From assembly GCF_002266285.1 (NCBI RefSeq), contig NZ_NPMS01000005.1, forward strand, positions 124,001-188,000: 64,000 nucleotides of DNA, read 5' to 3'. The DNA comes from Virgibacillus indicus (GTDB taxonomy: Bacteria; Bacillota; Bacilli; Bacillales; Amphibacillaceae). Below, piece after piece: positions 33,766 through 43,144 of this stretch. A program made the translations under genes and the position numbers. Under the pieces are notes generated by a model. It did not search any database. It saw only the letters and a list, made by a program, of their open reading frames with translations, and was not told the origin of the DNA. The first letter of the stretch is position 1; the number at the start of each line of letters is the position of its first letter.

Positions 33766-35994
33766 GTGAAAATCATAGTTAAAACAGCATTATCTGCAGC
33801 GTTTTTGTTAATGATAGGCTTATTTCTGCATCAGGGGGAATCCATTTCAGCAGAAGTCAACAAGCATTTCAGTGAACCAGTGGACCAGGGTTCACCAATC
33901 AGAAGTGTCGCTGTATATGATTCAGCCTATGGAACTGAAAATGGAAAAGACATTATGTATACAACAGCATCAGGAAATCCAGCAATCTTTCAGGTTGTTG
34001 ACCTGGAAAATCAGGAAGTGCTAAGAACCTATACCTTGGAAGGATCATCAAGTTCTTGGACCCACATTACCGTTCCTAACGGAAATGTCTATATCGGCGG
34101 AAATGGGTCGCTGTATGAATATTCCCCTGAAACACAGGAAGTAAAGAACCTTGACGGTATTGGTGAAAGCGTCGTTTATGGACTGTCCTATGACGAAGAA
34201 GGACGAGTCTATTTTGGTTCTTACCCAAATGCAAAAGCGGGAATGTATGACCCCAATACTGGCGAAATGAGAGATTACGGAAGTGTAGCGCCAGGACAGA
34301 GCTATACCCGCTCCACTGCCTATCATGATGGTTACCTGTATTTAGGAGTAGGGACAGACAACCGTTTAGCAAAGCTTGATGTGGAAACTGGTGAATACGA
34401 AACAATTGAATTCCCAGACCATGTTGTTCATGGGTCCAGCGTCTGGCAGCTTGATGCTGCTGGAAAATACATCGTTGCTGGAGTCGGTGGCGGTGAAAAC
34501 GCTCTGTTATTTTATGACACAGAAGCAGAGGAATGGAGCGACACGTATTATTTAAATAATAAAGGACTTCGCTTAGTGGACGGACAGCCTGGAAGCAATA
34601 AAGCATACTTTTTGCAAAATAACCGGCTTCAGGAAATAGATCTAGAAACGCTGGAAAAGACAGATACCGGTGTTGTGTTTGGCACTTTTCTTCGCAATAC
34701 GTCATGGGTCGAAGTTCCAAATGATCCGGACTTTCCAGGTTTATCATTGGTAACGGTTCATTTTGGCGGTGAAGTCACCTACATGAACCTGGAGACAAAA
34801 AAGGTAAAAACCATTGCCTATCCGATTGTTGGAAATCCTATTCCTCTCCAGACAATGGAAAAAGGACCTGATGGGAAGCTTTATCTAAGTGGCTATCCAG
34901 GTGGAAAAGCAGCTGTTTTCAACCCTGAAACCGGCGAGTCAGAGGATTTCTCTTTAGGACAAGCAGAAGGCATGGCTTCTATTGGGGATAAAATGTATTT
35001 TGGCGTTTATCCTGGAGCGACAATTTTCGAATTAGACACTGCAAATTCAGAGCTGGATCCAAAGCAAATCTATGATATTCCCAATCAGGACCGTCCATTC
35101 GTAATGACTCCTGTGGGAAAAAAACTTTTTATCGGCACAATTCCTGATTATGGAAAACTGGGAGGTTCTTTAACGGTACTTGATTCAGACTCTCCTGAAG
35201 ACACAGCAGTTTATGAAAATGTTGTTCATAATCAGTCCATCGCTGGCCTTGCCGAAAAAGATGGAAAACTCTATGGATCCACAACCGTTGCCGGCGGACT
35301 TGGCATTAATCCCACAGAATCGGAAGCCAAGCTTTTCGTCTGGGATATTAACGCAGGAGAAAAAATAGAGGAGTTTGTCCCAGAAATACCGGGTGTAACC
35401 GTTCAGCCTGATATGATCAGCGGTACCAGCGTTGGACCAGATGGACTGATTTGGGCTGCAGCTGACGGAACAATATTTGCGATGAACCCTGACACATTGG
35501 AAATTGTAAAAAGCAAAAATATTTACCCTGAGGTTACCGGTTATGGCAACTGGCGTCCAGTTCACATCCGCTGGGGTGAGGATGGGCTTATGTATACGAC
35601 ATTGGCAGGTAATATAACTGTTATCGATCCCGAAACACTAGAATACGAGACATTGGCAGAAACAGAGCTTATGACACTCGGTGATGATGGAAATATTTAC
35701 TATGCTGATGGACCAAAGGTAATGAAAATAGAAGTAACAGAAAAAGTGACTCATGAAGATGCACTTGATGTGATTCATGAGCAGACGGACGATGGCAACA
35801 TCGTTCACTCATTAAGCAAAAAGCTGATTAACAAAATAAACCAGGCTATTCATCACAGAGATGATGGAAGACTGGAACAATCAGAAAAGTTCACGGAAGA
35901 TGCTTTAAAACATTTGAATAAGGCAAAGCCATCTGATATTACAGCAGATGCAAAGGCAGAAATAGAAAGACTGCTGAATTTGATTGATTTTTAA
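33766..35994 (+). CDS. Secreted multi-bladed beta-propeller protein with C-terminal FIMAH-like domain
   Basis: This 742-residue protein has a signal peptide (hydrophobic stretch at about 8-24, cut near SISAEV). Some 600 residues follow of propeller-like repeats with D-P-x-T/N-G-E and G-x-D-G-x-L/I-Y/W turns (YDPNTGEMRDYGS, GPDGKLYLSGYPGGK). The C-terminal 70 residues (SLSKKLINKINQAIHHRDDG, then AEIERLLNLIDF) are helical and match the FIMAH-type domain at the end of many Bacillaceae exoenzymes. No catalytic motif is recognised. Several polysaccharide lyase families are propellers, so a role in extracellular substrate attack is plausible but inferred. Start GTG after AGGAGG. Confidence 0.8.
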   Translation: MKIIVKTALSAAFLLMIGLFLHQGESISAEVNKHFSEPVDQGSPIRSVAVYDSAYGTENGKDIMYTTASGNPAIFQVVDLENQEVLRTYTLEGSSSSWTHITVPNGNVYIGGNGSLYEYSPETQEVKNLDGIGESVVYGLSYDEEGRVYFGSYPNAKAGMYDPNTGEMRDYGSVAPGQSYTRSTAYHDGYLYLGVGTDNRLAKLDVETGEYETIEFPDHVVHGSSVWQLDAAGKYIVAGVGGGENALLFYDTEAEEWSDTYYLNNKGLRLVDGQPGSNKAYFLQNNRLQEIDLETLEKTDTGVVFGTFLRNTSWVEVPNDPDFPGLSLVTVHFGGEVTYMNLETKKVKTIAYPIVGNPIPLQTMEKGPDGKLYLSGYPGGKAAVFNPETGESEDFSLGQAEGMASIGDKMYFGVYPGATIFELDTANSELDPKQIYDIPNQDRPFVMTPVGKKLFIGTIPDYGKLGGSLTVLDSDSPEDTAVYENVVHNQSIAGLAEKDGKLYGSTTVAGGLGINPTESEAKLFVWDINAGEKIEEFVPEIPGVTVQPDMISGTSVGPDGLIWAAADGTIFAMNPDTLEIVKSKNIYPEVTGYGNWRPVHIRWGEDGLMYTTLAGNITVIDPETLEYETLAETELMTLGDDGNIYYADGPKVMKIEVTEKVTHEDALDVIHEQTDDGNIVHSLSKKLINKINQAIHHRDDGRLEQSEKFTEDALKHLNKAKPSDITADAKAEIERLLNLIDF

Positions 35995-36022
35995 TTTTTA
36001 AATTATTGGGTGGTGATTGCAA

Positions 36023-36208
36023 GTTGAGAGATAGGCGGCGGAACTTGAGAGAACCAGCTGGAAAGTTGAGAGATAACCGATAAAACTTGAGAGAGCATGC
36101 AAGGAAGTTGAGAGATAATGAAGGGCTAACTAGTTATCTCCCAACTATATGCTGATGTCTCTCAACTATAAGCATTTCTCTCTCAACTACAGCCCGTTAT
36201 CTCTCAAC
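36023..36208. repeat. 21-bp phased inverted array C (5 + 4 units)
   Basis: Left cores start at 36023, 36044, 36065, 36086 and 36107. They alternate GTTGAGAGA and CTTGAGAGA. Right cores TCTCTCAAC start at 36137 (TCTCCCAAC), 36158, 36179 and 36200. All within-arm steps are 21 bp. It fills the gap between the two propeller genes and here lies between plus-strand genes. Confidence 0.9.
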
Positions 36209-36291
36209 TCACGCCAAGCCCACAGCACCCAGCGTCATCACCCTGTCTCTATTTAATTGTAGAAATCCAATACCTATAAAGGAGAAAAAAT

Positions 36292-39200
36292 ATGATTAAA
36301 AAAAATACACGGATGTTTTCAATCATGCTGTCTGCATTACTGATTTTTTCACTTCTCCCACTCTCAGCACCTGATTCTTCCATTTCTGCTGAGTCGAATG
36401 ATGAGTGGAAGGAACTTCAAGTAGAAAATGGCGATTTTGAGAATCCGCCTGAAGCTGAGACAGATTTACCTTCCTGGGACTACTGGACCGGTGGTTATAA
36501 AGAAGGAATGGCAATATCAGAAGAAATTGTCTATGAAGGCAAGCAAAGTCTTGCCGTCGATAATAGTGGTGTCGTGGGACTTTTCAGTCAAGCAATCGAT
36601 GTGACAGAAGGTGACGCTTATCGATTAACAGCTCAGCTATATGTTGAAGAGCTAGAAGGCAATCCTGGAATTTGGCTGCGCTGGCTCAATGACGAGGGTG
36701 AGATTATCCAGAATAGCGCGAAGTATTTTGAGGACCTAACCCAAGGTGAATGGCAGGAGGTTGCCGTTCAAGCAGATGCACCACCAGGAGCTACTGGTGT
36801 GAAAGTTTTCATCTACCAATCTTCCACTTCATTCATGAAAGGATACTATGATTCTATTCAGTTATGGGAGGACTCATCCGGTATCTCGCTGGACCTTCCA
36901 TTCGACTATGGAGATCCCATTAACCATGGGCCTGGAGCATTAGCAGCTAAAACACAGGGTGCAGCAATTGGTGATGGAGAGCTTTATTATGCGACGAATG
37001 GTTCACCAGCTACCTTTTATGCAGCTGATTCCGAAACGGGTGAAATGATTTTTTCTGAAGAACTTCCAGGCAGTGATGTGGTTTGGGGAATGACCGTTGG
37101 TTCTGATGGAAATGTTTATTTTGCCGGTACGTATGATGGAATATTGTATCGATATCTAGTGGATGAACAACGTTTGGAACAAGTTGGGAAAAACCCTTCC
37201 GATAACTGGGTCTGGGAATTGGAACCAACGGAAGATGGCAAAATCTATGGGGCGACCTATCCGAATGCAAAGGTTTTCGAATATGACATTGAAACAGATA
37301 CACTCACAGATCTGGGTTCCTTCCATGAGGAACAGCTTTATGCCAGAGGCTTAGGAGTAACAGAAGAAAATCTCTATGTCGGTATTGGAACAGTTGCTTC
37401 CCTTGTCAAAATGAATCGGGAAACAGGCGAAAGGTCAGAGATCGAGCTTCCAATTACTGGTTCTAACTCGTCTGTTTCGAATATCTGGGAGTATGATAAT
37501 AATTTATTTGTTGCCTATGGCACTTCCATGTTAACGCTGGATGCAACAACTGGTGAAGTTTTAAATCAGATGAATTGGGAAGATAAAAACACGTTTGATG
37601 GGCAAATTTCTTCTCCTTCCCCATATGATGAATCGATTATTTACTATATTGATAAACAGTCAAGAGAGCTTTGGACATATGACATGGATACACACGAAAC
37701 AGCGCCTGTCGAACCAAGCATAGAGCTTCCTGCTTCACCATCAAAAACTATGAAGTGGATTAAAAATGAAAATGGTGAAGATGTACTGGCAATTGTGCAT
37801 CAGCAAATTGAGTATTCAGTGTATAATCCACAGACAAACACAATTGACATAAGCTATCCGGAAGTGGAATTGCAGGGACTTAATATCCAAAGTCTTGAGA
37901 TGGGCGAAGATAATAATGTTTATATGGGTGGCTATCAGGGATCCTTTGGGGTATTCGATACTTCTAAAGAAGAATATATCCTGAATGAACGTGATCCGCA
38001 TCAAATCGAAGGAATCGGTTTTCTTAATGGCGATGTCTATTTAGGAACATATGGAGGGGCATATATCTACAAATACGATCCAGAGCTTCCATATGAATAT
38101 GATGGCGGGGGAGAAAACAACAATCCGGAAATGGTTTATGATATTGGAGTTCAGCAAAGCAGACCTTTCACTTTCGAATCTGGTGATGACAAACTTTTTG
38201 TCGGTACAATCCCAGATTATGGCCAATTAGGTGGTGCTTTAACCATTTATGACTCCAAAACGGACGAATGGAGCAGTATCCGTAATATTATTGAAAATCA
38301 AAGCATCATCGGATTGGCTTATCAGGATGGCACCATATTTGGAGGTTCATCCATTGGAGGCGGATTAGGAATCGACCCTACCGAAACAGAAGCTAAAATG
38401 TTTGCCTTAGATACCGCTTCAGAAGAATATGAAGTATTTGATTTGAATGTTGATGGATTGAAAACACCGGAAATGATCGGTGAATTATCCATAGGACCTG
38501 ATGGTAACCTTTGGGGCGTGGCATGGGGGATGGATGATGCAGGAATTGCAAATACCGTAGTTTTTGCAATGGATCCTGAAACACGTGAAGTCATTAAAAG
38601 CACAGAAATGTATTCCGGTGTTCACCGTGCAAGCCAATGGCGTCCATTCTTTATGAGATGGGACGATCAAGGATTACTATACACAACAGCGGCAAGGAAG
38701 CTTACTGTAATTGATCCTGAAACAATGGCAAGCAAACAAATCATTGGTGATACCGTACATTTAATGGATATTGATAAAGAAGGAAATATTTATTATGCAT
38801 CAGGAGAAAATTTATATAAATTGCCTGTTCCACTGGAAAATGCAGCAATTACTCCTGAAAACACAACAATGCTTCAAGGAGAAGAATCAGATCTAAATCT
38901 TGAAGTGACCCTTGCCAACGGAAAAACAGCTGATTCAGCTGGAGCATCTATCGAATGGGTAAACACAAATCCGGATACTGCAGCAATTGAAGATGGAATT
39001 CTTTCAGCAAAAAATGCTGGAAGCACAGACATTCATGCAGTTGTTTCCTACAATGGAGAAGAAATCACTACTAATTCAATAACTATAACTGTAGAAGTCA
39101 GCACCGCATCATTATCACAGCAAATAAACGAACTGAATGAAGCCGGGGAAATCGAGAATTCACTGGCAAAACAATTAACAAATCGGTTACGGCAGGCTGA

Positions 39201-39348
39201 ACATCATTATCAAAAAGGTCAGACAAAACAGGCCATCAAGAAATTGCAGGATTTCCGTAAGCATCTAGCTAAAAGTGATGCAGCAGAGGAAATTAAAACA
39301 ATGCTTGAAAATAATGTGGATTCGATTGAAGAATCATTTAGCAGATAG
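36292..39348 (+). CDS. Secreted beta-propeller protein with carbohydrate-binding-like and Ig-like domains
   Basis: This 1018-residue paralogue of the preceding gene has a signal peptide (to about residue 33). Residues 40-200 resemble a family 4/9-type carbohydrate-binding jelly roll (VENGDFENPP, YEGKQSLAVDN, a common start-and-strand pattern). A propeller follows (about 205-860) with conserved segments such as FVGTIPDYGQLGGALTIYD and GGLGIDPTETEAKMFALD shared with the paralogue. A Big_2-like Ig domain (NGKTADSAGASIEWVNTNPD) and a FIMAH-like helical end (about 955-1018) complete it. The domain mix fits a polysaccharide-active enzyme. No catalytic residues can be named. Confidence 0.8.
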   Translation: MIKKNTRMFSIMLSALLIFSLLPLSAPDSSISAESNDEWKELQVENGDFENPPEAETDLPSWDYWTGGYKEGMAISEEIVYEGKQSLAVDNSGVVGLFSQAIDVTEGDAYRLTAQLYVEELEGNPGIWLRWLNDEGEIIQNSAKYFEDLTQGEWQEVAVQADAPPGATGVKVFIYQSSTSFMKGYYDSIQLWEDSSGISLDLPFDYGDPINHGPGALAAKTQGAAIGDGELYYATNGSPATFYAADSETGEMIFSEELPGSDVVWGMTVGSDGNVYFAGTYDGILYRYLVDEQRLEQVGKNPSDNWVWELEPTEDGKIYGATYPNAKVFEYDIETDTLTDLGSFHEEQLYARGLGVTEENLYVGIGTVASLVKMNRETGERSEIELPITGSNSSVSNIWEYDNNLFVAYGTSMLTLDATTGEVLNQMNWEDKNTFDGQISSPSPYDESIIYYIDKQSRELWTYDMDTHETAPVEPSIELPASPSKTMKWIKNENGEDVLAIVHQQIEYSVYNPQTNTIDISYPEVELQGLNIQSLEMGEDNNVYMGGYQGSFGVFDTSKEEYILNERDPHQIEGIGFLNGDVYLGTYGGAYIYKYDPELPYEYDGGGENNNPEMVYDIGVQQSRPFTFESGDDKLFVGTIPDYGQLGGALTIYDSKTDEWSSIRNIIENQSIIGLAYQDGTIFGGSSIGGGLGIDPTETEAKMFALDTASEEYEVFDLNVDGLKTPEMIGELSIGPDGNLWGVAWGMDDAGIANTVVFAMDPETREVIKSTEMYSGVHRASQWRPFFMRWDDQGLLYTTAARKLTVIDPETMASKQIIGDTVHLMDIDKEGNIYYASGENLYKLPVPLENAAITPENTTMLQGEESDLNLEVTLANGKTADSAGASIEWVNTNPDTAAIEDGILSAKNAGSTDIHAVVSYNGEEITTNSITITVEVSTASLSQQINELNEAGEIENSLAKQLTNRLRQAEHHYQKGQTKQAIKKLQDFRKHLAKSDAAEEIKTMLENNVDSIEESFSR

Positions 39349-39397
39349 CATTTGATTGTTATCCTGCTGTAAAATGCTTTTAACTTGCTAAATCATT

Positions 39398-39435
39398 AAA
39401 AAAGGGTTTCTGTATCTTTTTGCAGAAACCCTTTT
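39398..39435. terminator. Bidirectional terminator
   Basis: AAAAGGGTTTCTG pairs with CAGAAACCCTTTT around a 10-base loop, with a T-run on one side and an A-run on the other. It serves the plus-strand propeller gene and the minus-strand FAD oxidoreductase gene. Confidence 0.88.
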
Positions 39436-39466
39436 CTTTATTATTCTAATGGCCAGTTCAGCTTTA

Positions 39467-41071
39467 TTACTCTTTTCCAAAAGTCTGCTTCATTCTTTCC
39501 CTAGGGTCATCCTCAATTGACTCATCCCAATGTAAAACCTGTCCAGCTTCGGTCAGCACATTTTTCAGTTCAAAATAATCTATATCCTGAACATCAATAT
39601 TATTTTTCAAAGCAAGACCAGCTGCAGCACCCGCAGATTGTCCAATAATCATAAATACTGGCTCCATGCGGATAGAACCATACGCAATATGTGAACTTGA
39701 TAAACACACTGGTACAAGCAAATTGGTACATTCCTCAGCTTTTGGTCTGATCGACTGATAAGATACAGGATACGGCGAAATCGGTATCTCCACATCTCCC
39801 TCATTTTCACATTTTCCATCAACCACAACTCTTCTAACATGATGTGAATCCATCTGATAGGATGCCAGGCCGATAGAATCTTTAACAGTTGTTTTAGCCA
39901 AGCAATTATTATCCGTCATCACATAATCTGAAATCATTCTTCTGGCTTCGCGGATATACAGCTGCGCAGGCCAATTTCCTGTTTCCACAAATTCGTCAGC
40001 TGGCAGTCCCCATTCGGCAGCCTCATTTTTAACATGTTCGGGAACTTCAGGATCATTTGCCAGGAAATACAGCAGGCCAAGATTATAACTCACGTGATCC
40101 TGGAATATTTCCTCCCGGGTCTCATAGCTGCCTTCAGGCCATTCATAGTTCATGCCAATATTATCAGTTGAAAAGGCTCCGTAATTGTTAAGATCTGTCT
40201 TTCCATTTGGAAGTGCTGTATGAAGGTTCATCGCGTCCCAAACCCCTGCTTTAATGTATCGTAATAATAACTCATATCTTCCAGGGTCATAGTCTTTCGG
40301 CTTTGGAAAAGATATTTTTTTATCCGTGTCTTTCGTTAAACAAATGCGAAAATTATATGCCTGAATTCTTCCATCGCCTTCCCCCTGTTTCTCCTGCTTA
40401 TCCAATTTTTCTTCAATCCCCGGCAGCAGACCAGAGCTCTCATCCCCTTTTATCACATATGGGTCAATATCCGTTTCGAATTTATGATGAGGATAACCAA
40501 ACTGGACGCCATTATATATTTCTTGATAGGTACCATTCGACTCCCGGCCAATAAAATAAGAAACATTTACTTTAGACATCAGATCACCTTCATAGCTTGC
40601 ATCAATAAAGTGCTTGCCAGAAAACATGTTTCCATTTTCCATCATTATCGATTTTATTTCCGTACCTTCCATCACGGCATCACGAAGATGCTGCTTTTTA
40701 TAAACAGGAATGTTATTTTCCTCCAGCCACTTCTCAAAAACATATTTTGCTGCTTTCGGTTCAAATGTCCATTGTTCTTCTTTTCCATAATATTTGCCAA
40801 TGCGCCGGTAAAACTCTCTGGATAGCCCTCCAATTGCATCTTTCGCGCCAAAGTCTGTTGCGCCAAGGCCGTTGGCTGTTATTCCGCCGATATGATTGCT
40901 GAATTCCGCTATAACAACACTCAGGCCCATTTGCTTTGCCTGAATGGCAGCTGTTATGCCAGCAGGAGTGGCCCCATATACGACTAGATCCCTTTCAATA
41001 TTTAATTTGGGATTTCCCCCATTCTCCAGCGGTTCATAATAACTTGGATAATTGTCCATTGTCATCCCCAT
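39467..41071 (-). CDS. FAD-dependent oxidoreductase (FAD_oxidored family)
   Basis: This 534-residue protein has a flavin motif DLVVYGATPAGITAAIQAKQ (about 28-47), a variant of GxGxxG with ATPAG as in this family. IAEFSNHIGGITANGLGATD and HFIDASYEGDLMSKVNVSYF follow. The end reads SIRMEPVFMIIGQSAGAAAG. It is a paralogue of the protein at 16308, with no signal peptide. It is 12 bases downstream of the truncated isomerase gene, in one operon. Likely works on a sugar or sugar-derived acid; exact reaction unknown. Confidence 0.87.
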   Translation of the reverse strand: MGMTMDNYPSYYEPLENGGNPKLNIERDLVVYGATPAGITAAIQAKQMGLSVVIAEFSNHIGGITANGLGATDFGAKDAIGGLSREFYRRIGKYYGKEEQWTFEPKAAKYVFEKWLEENNIPVYKKQHLRDAVMEGTEIKSIMMENGNMFSGKHFIDASYEGDLMSKVNVSYFIGRESNGTYQEIYNGVQFGYPHHKFETDIDPYVIKGDESSGLLPGIEEKLDKQEKQGEGDGRIQAYNFRICLTKDTDKKISFPKPKDYDPGRYELLLRYIKAGVWDAMNLHTALPNGKTDLNNYGAFSTDNIGMNYEWPEGSYETREEIFQDHVSYNLGLLYFLANDPEVPEHVKNEAAEWGLPADEFVETGNWPAQLYIREARRMISDYVMTDNNCLAKTTVKDSIGLASYQMDSHHVRRVVVDGKCENEGDVEIPISPYPVSYQSIRPKAEECTNLLVPVCLSSSHIAYGSIRMEPVFMIIGQSAGAAAGLALKNNIDVQDIDYFELKNVLTEAGQVLHWDESIEDDPRERMKQTFGKE

Positions 41072-41083
41072 TTCGTTTTATTC

Positions 41084-41599
41084 TTACCCGATTATCTTTC
41101 TAAGTGCTTCTGCATTTTCTTTCGCACTCTCCATAGGGTCTTTTGTAAAATCCTCCTGTTCATACAGAATGTCAAACCCGGTCTTCCCTTCATCGGCTTC
41201 AAATTCAAAAGCATGATTATGATATCCGAATCTAAAGCCTGCACCCTTCAATTTCCTGCCAATTCCATTTAAAATCTCTGCAGTACGATAATAATCATCT
41301 GGTTTAGTGCGCATATTTTCTGGCAAAGAAGGACAGATAATCAGATCATTGTCAATCACTTCATGGAATCTCATGACCTCATCCAAATTATTTACAAGCT
41401 GATCAATTCCAACATGAGCACCCGCAGTAATAATTCCAGCAGCAGCCAATTCAGCTTTCACTTCCTTTGCTGGATAATCGAAAAATCCTGCAAATTGAGT
41501 TCCTTCATAACCCATCTCTGAAGCGTTCCTGATTGTTGTGAGCAGATTATCCCCTGTCGCATCTCTTACCGAATATAATTGCAAGCCCAGTTTCCCCAT
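41084..41599 (-). pseudogene. Sugar isomerase/epimerase-like TIM barrel with internal deletion
   Basis: This 171-residue protein starts MGKLGLQLYSVRDATGDNLL and continues like family members of about 245-280 residues up to GYHNHAFEFEADEGKTGFDI. Then, at about 41155-41165, it jumps straight to QEDFTKDPMESAKENAEALR, which is the normal family C-terminus (VEQD..DPLES..). Some 70 residues between, holding the later metal ligands, are missing without a frameshift. The remaining half-barrel should not be a working isomerase. The start I use, 41599, has GGGGGAG before it. The deletion is inferred from family knowledge. Confidence 0.7.
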
Positions 41600-41698
41600 T
41601 CTATCTCCCCCAAATATAGCTTTTATCCTAACTGACATTTTTCAAGTGATTCTACTATAAACTTCTATGATAGAGTCGAAATTCCTTTTTATTTCTCT

Positions 41699-41766
41699 AA
41701 ATAATTGTCGATATTTCCCGGGAAATGATGAAATTTAAGCCTTTGTTTGTTTTGATCAAACGTTTG
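41699..41766 (-). promoter_or_regulatory. Composite two-dyad element 2 upstream of the FAD oxidoreductase operon
   Basis: The first 30 bases are identical to 8400-8429 and include ATTTCCCGGGAAAT (41713-41726). The second dyad, CAAACGTTTG (41757-41766), is in the context TTGATCAAACGTTTGTTTAA. Centre to centre is exactly 42 bp, as in element 1. It lies about 100-170 bases before the truncated isomerase start. Confidence 0.72.
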
Positions 41767-41787
41767 TTTAACTCGTATTTGATGCAA

Positions 41788-41813
41788 ATAAAAAAGCGCC
41801 CACACGGACGCTT
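41788..41813 (-). terminator. Rho-independent terminator of the galactitol PTS operon
   Basis: On the minus strand AAGCGTCC pairs with GGGCGCTT around GTGT, followed by TTTTATTT. It lies 24 bases after the stop of the last dehydrogenase gene. Confidence 0.82.
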
Positions 41814-41836
41814 CATCAAACTTCATCTTTTTCAAT

Positions 41837-42889
41837 TCAATTATCTTCCGGAAAAAACATAACCTTCCCAAAAGACTCTTTCCTATTTATGATTCGATCA
41901 AATGTCTCTGGACCTTGCTCCAAAGGCAAACGATGTGAAATAATTGGTTTTACATTAATTTGGCCAGTACTCATATAGTGAACAGTCGTGCTCCACTCTT
42001 TTCCTGGAAATGGAGATGAAATTGCATTCCATGAACCAAGTACTCTTAGTTCATTTCGAACAATTTTTTCAAAGTAAAACCGTTCAATATTAATATCTGC
42101 ATATGGTATACCCATAAATACAACTTCTCCGCCCTTTTTAGGCAATGCAAATACTTGTGCAGAAGTGATTGGAGATCCAGCTGATTCGATGGCAACATCC
42201 ACACCAGCACCATTAGTATGCTCCAATATTTGTTCATGGGCAGGCTTTTCCAAGGAATTAATTAATACATCCGCCCCAACCACTTTTGCAATTTCCAGCT
42301 TGGAGTCATCGATATCGATTGCATAAACTTTTTTTGCACCGAAAATTTTTGCCCATTGCACAGCAAGCAATCCAATATTTCCACAGCCCATAACAGCGAC
42401 CTCTGCACCTGGCTGCATACTCGTACGGTAAAAACCATGCACAACTACGGCAGAAGGCTCAACCATCGCTGCTGTTTCATAGTCTACATTGTCTGGTAAT
42501 GGAACAATATTTTCTGCTGGAAGTTTAGCATATTCTGCGTATGCTCCTGGATGGTATGCTCCCATAACATGAAGATTTTCGCAGCGTGACAGTTCACCTT
42601 TTCTGCAGCTTTCACATTCTCCGCAGTAAAAAGTTGGACAGCCGGCAACGCGGTCTCCTGCTTTTATATTTCCTACTCCTTCGCCAACTTCGACTACTTC
42701 TCCGGCGAATTCATGTCCAAATACATTACCTTCCACATATGGGCCTAGCTTATTATATCTGGATATGTCTGAACCACAGATACCCACAGCTTTTACTTTG
42801 ATGATGACATCATCTGCTTTTTCAAGTACTGGTTTATCTGCTTCTTCAAAACGGATATCCTGTTTTCCGTATAGTCTCAAGGATTTCAT
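41837..42889 (-). CDS. Zinc-dependent polyol-phosphate dehydrogenase (galactitol-1-phosphate 5-dehydrogenase-like)
   Basis: This 350-residue MDR dehydrogenase has catalytic zinc ligands in AVGICGSDISRY (Cys) and GHEFAGEVVEVG (His), and the structural zinc motif YCGECESCRKGELSRCEN (four Cys). The NAD loop is VAVMGCGNIGLLAVQ. The sequence follows the GatD/sorbitol dehydrogenase group. It is the last gene of the PTS operon, so it probably oxidises the imported polyol phosphate. The exact polyol (galactitol, arabitol or another) is not decided by sequence. Confidence 0.88.
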   Translation of the reverse strand: MKSLRLYGKQDIRFEEADKPVLEKADDVIIKVKAVGICGSDISRYNKLGPYVEGNVFGHEFAGEVVEVGEGVGNIKAGDRVAGCPTFYCGECESCRKGELSRCENLHVMGAYHPGAYAEYAKLPAENIVPLPDNVDYETAAMVEPSAVVVHGFYRTSMQPGAEVAVMGCGNIGLLAVQWAKIFGAKKVYAIDIDDSKLEIAKVVGADVLINSLEKPAHEQILEHTNGAGVDVAIESAGSPITSAQVFALPKKGGEVVFMGIPYADINIERFYFEKIVRNELRVLGSWNAISSPFPGKEWSTTVHYMSTGQINVKPIISHRLPLEQGPETFDRIINRKESFGKVMFFPEDN

Positions 42890-42925
42890 TCATGACACCC
42901 TTTCCATGTTCTAGTTGCCTTAATT

Positions 42926-43081
42926 CTAGTTTGCTGATTCATTTTGCGGCTTTTTCTTCTTGAAAACCTGCAGCAATGCTAGTCCGATAACAACTGTATT
43001 AAGAATCAGCTGATTTTCAAAATAGAAATCGGATATTGCTGTAAATGGTCCAATCATAAAATCTATTAGTGTTTCCGTCAT
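42926..43081 (-). CDS. Small hydrophobic protein in galactitol PTS operon
   Basis: This 51-residue protein starts MTETLIDFMIGPFTAISDFY, then a hydrophobic stretch (about 29-41, LNTVVIGLALLQV) ends in KKKKPQ. It has GGAG 9 bases before ATG and lies between DeoC and the last dehydrogenase, in the same direction. It looks like a single-pass membrane peptide. I cannot name a function. Similar small proteins may accompany Gat-type PTS operons. Confidence 0.7.
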   Translation of the reverse strand: MTETLIDFMIGPFTAISDFYFENQLILNTVVIGLALLQVFKKKKPQNESAN

Positions 43082-43144
43082 TTAAATCAACTCCATTTCG
43101 AATAATAACGAAATCTTTTAGTTAACAGTCTTAAAGTTTCTCTC

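Noticed and set aside
34076..34747. 223-residue ORF on the minus strand
   Set aside because: It lies inside the clear plus-strand propeller gene, with low-complexity composition and no ribosome binding site. It is an antisense shadow.
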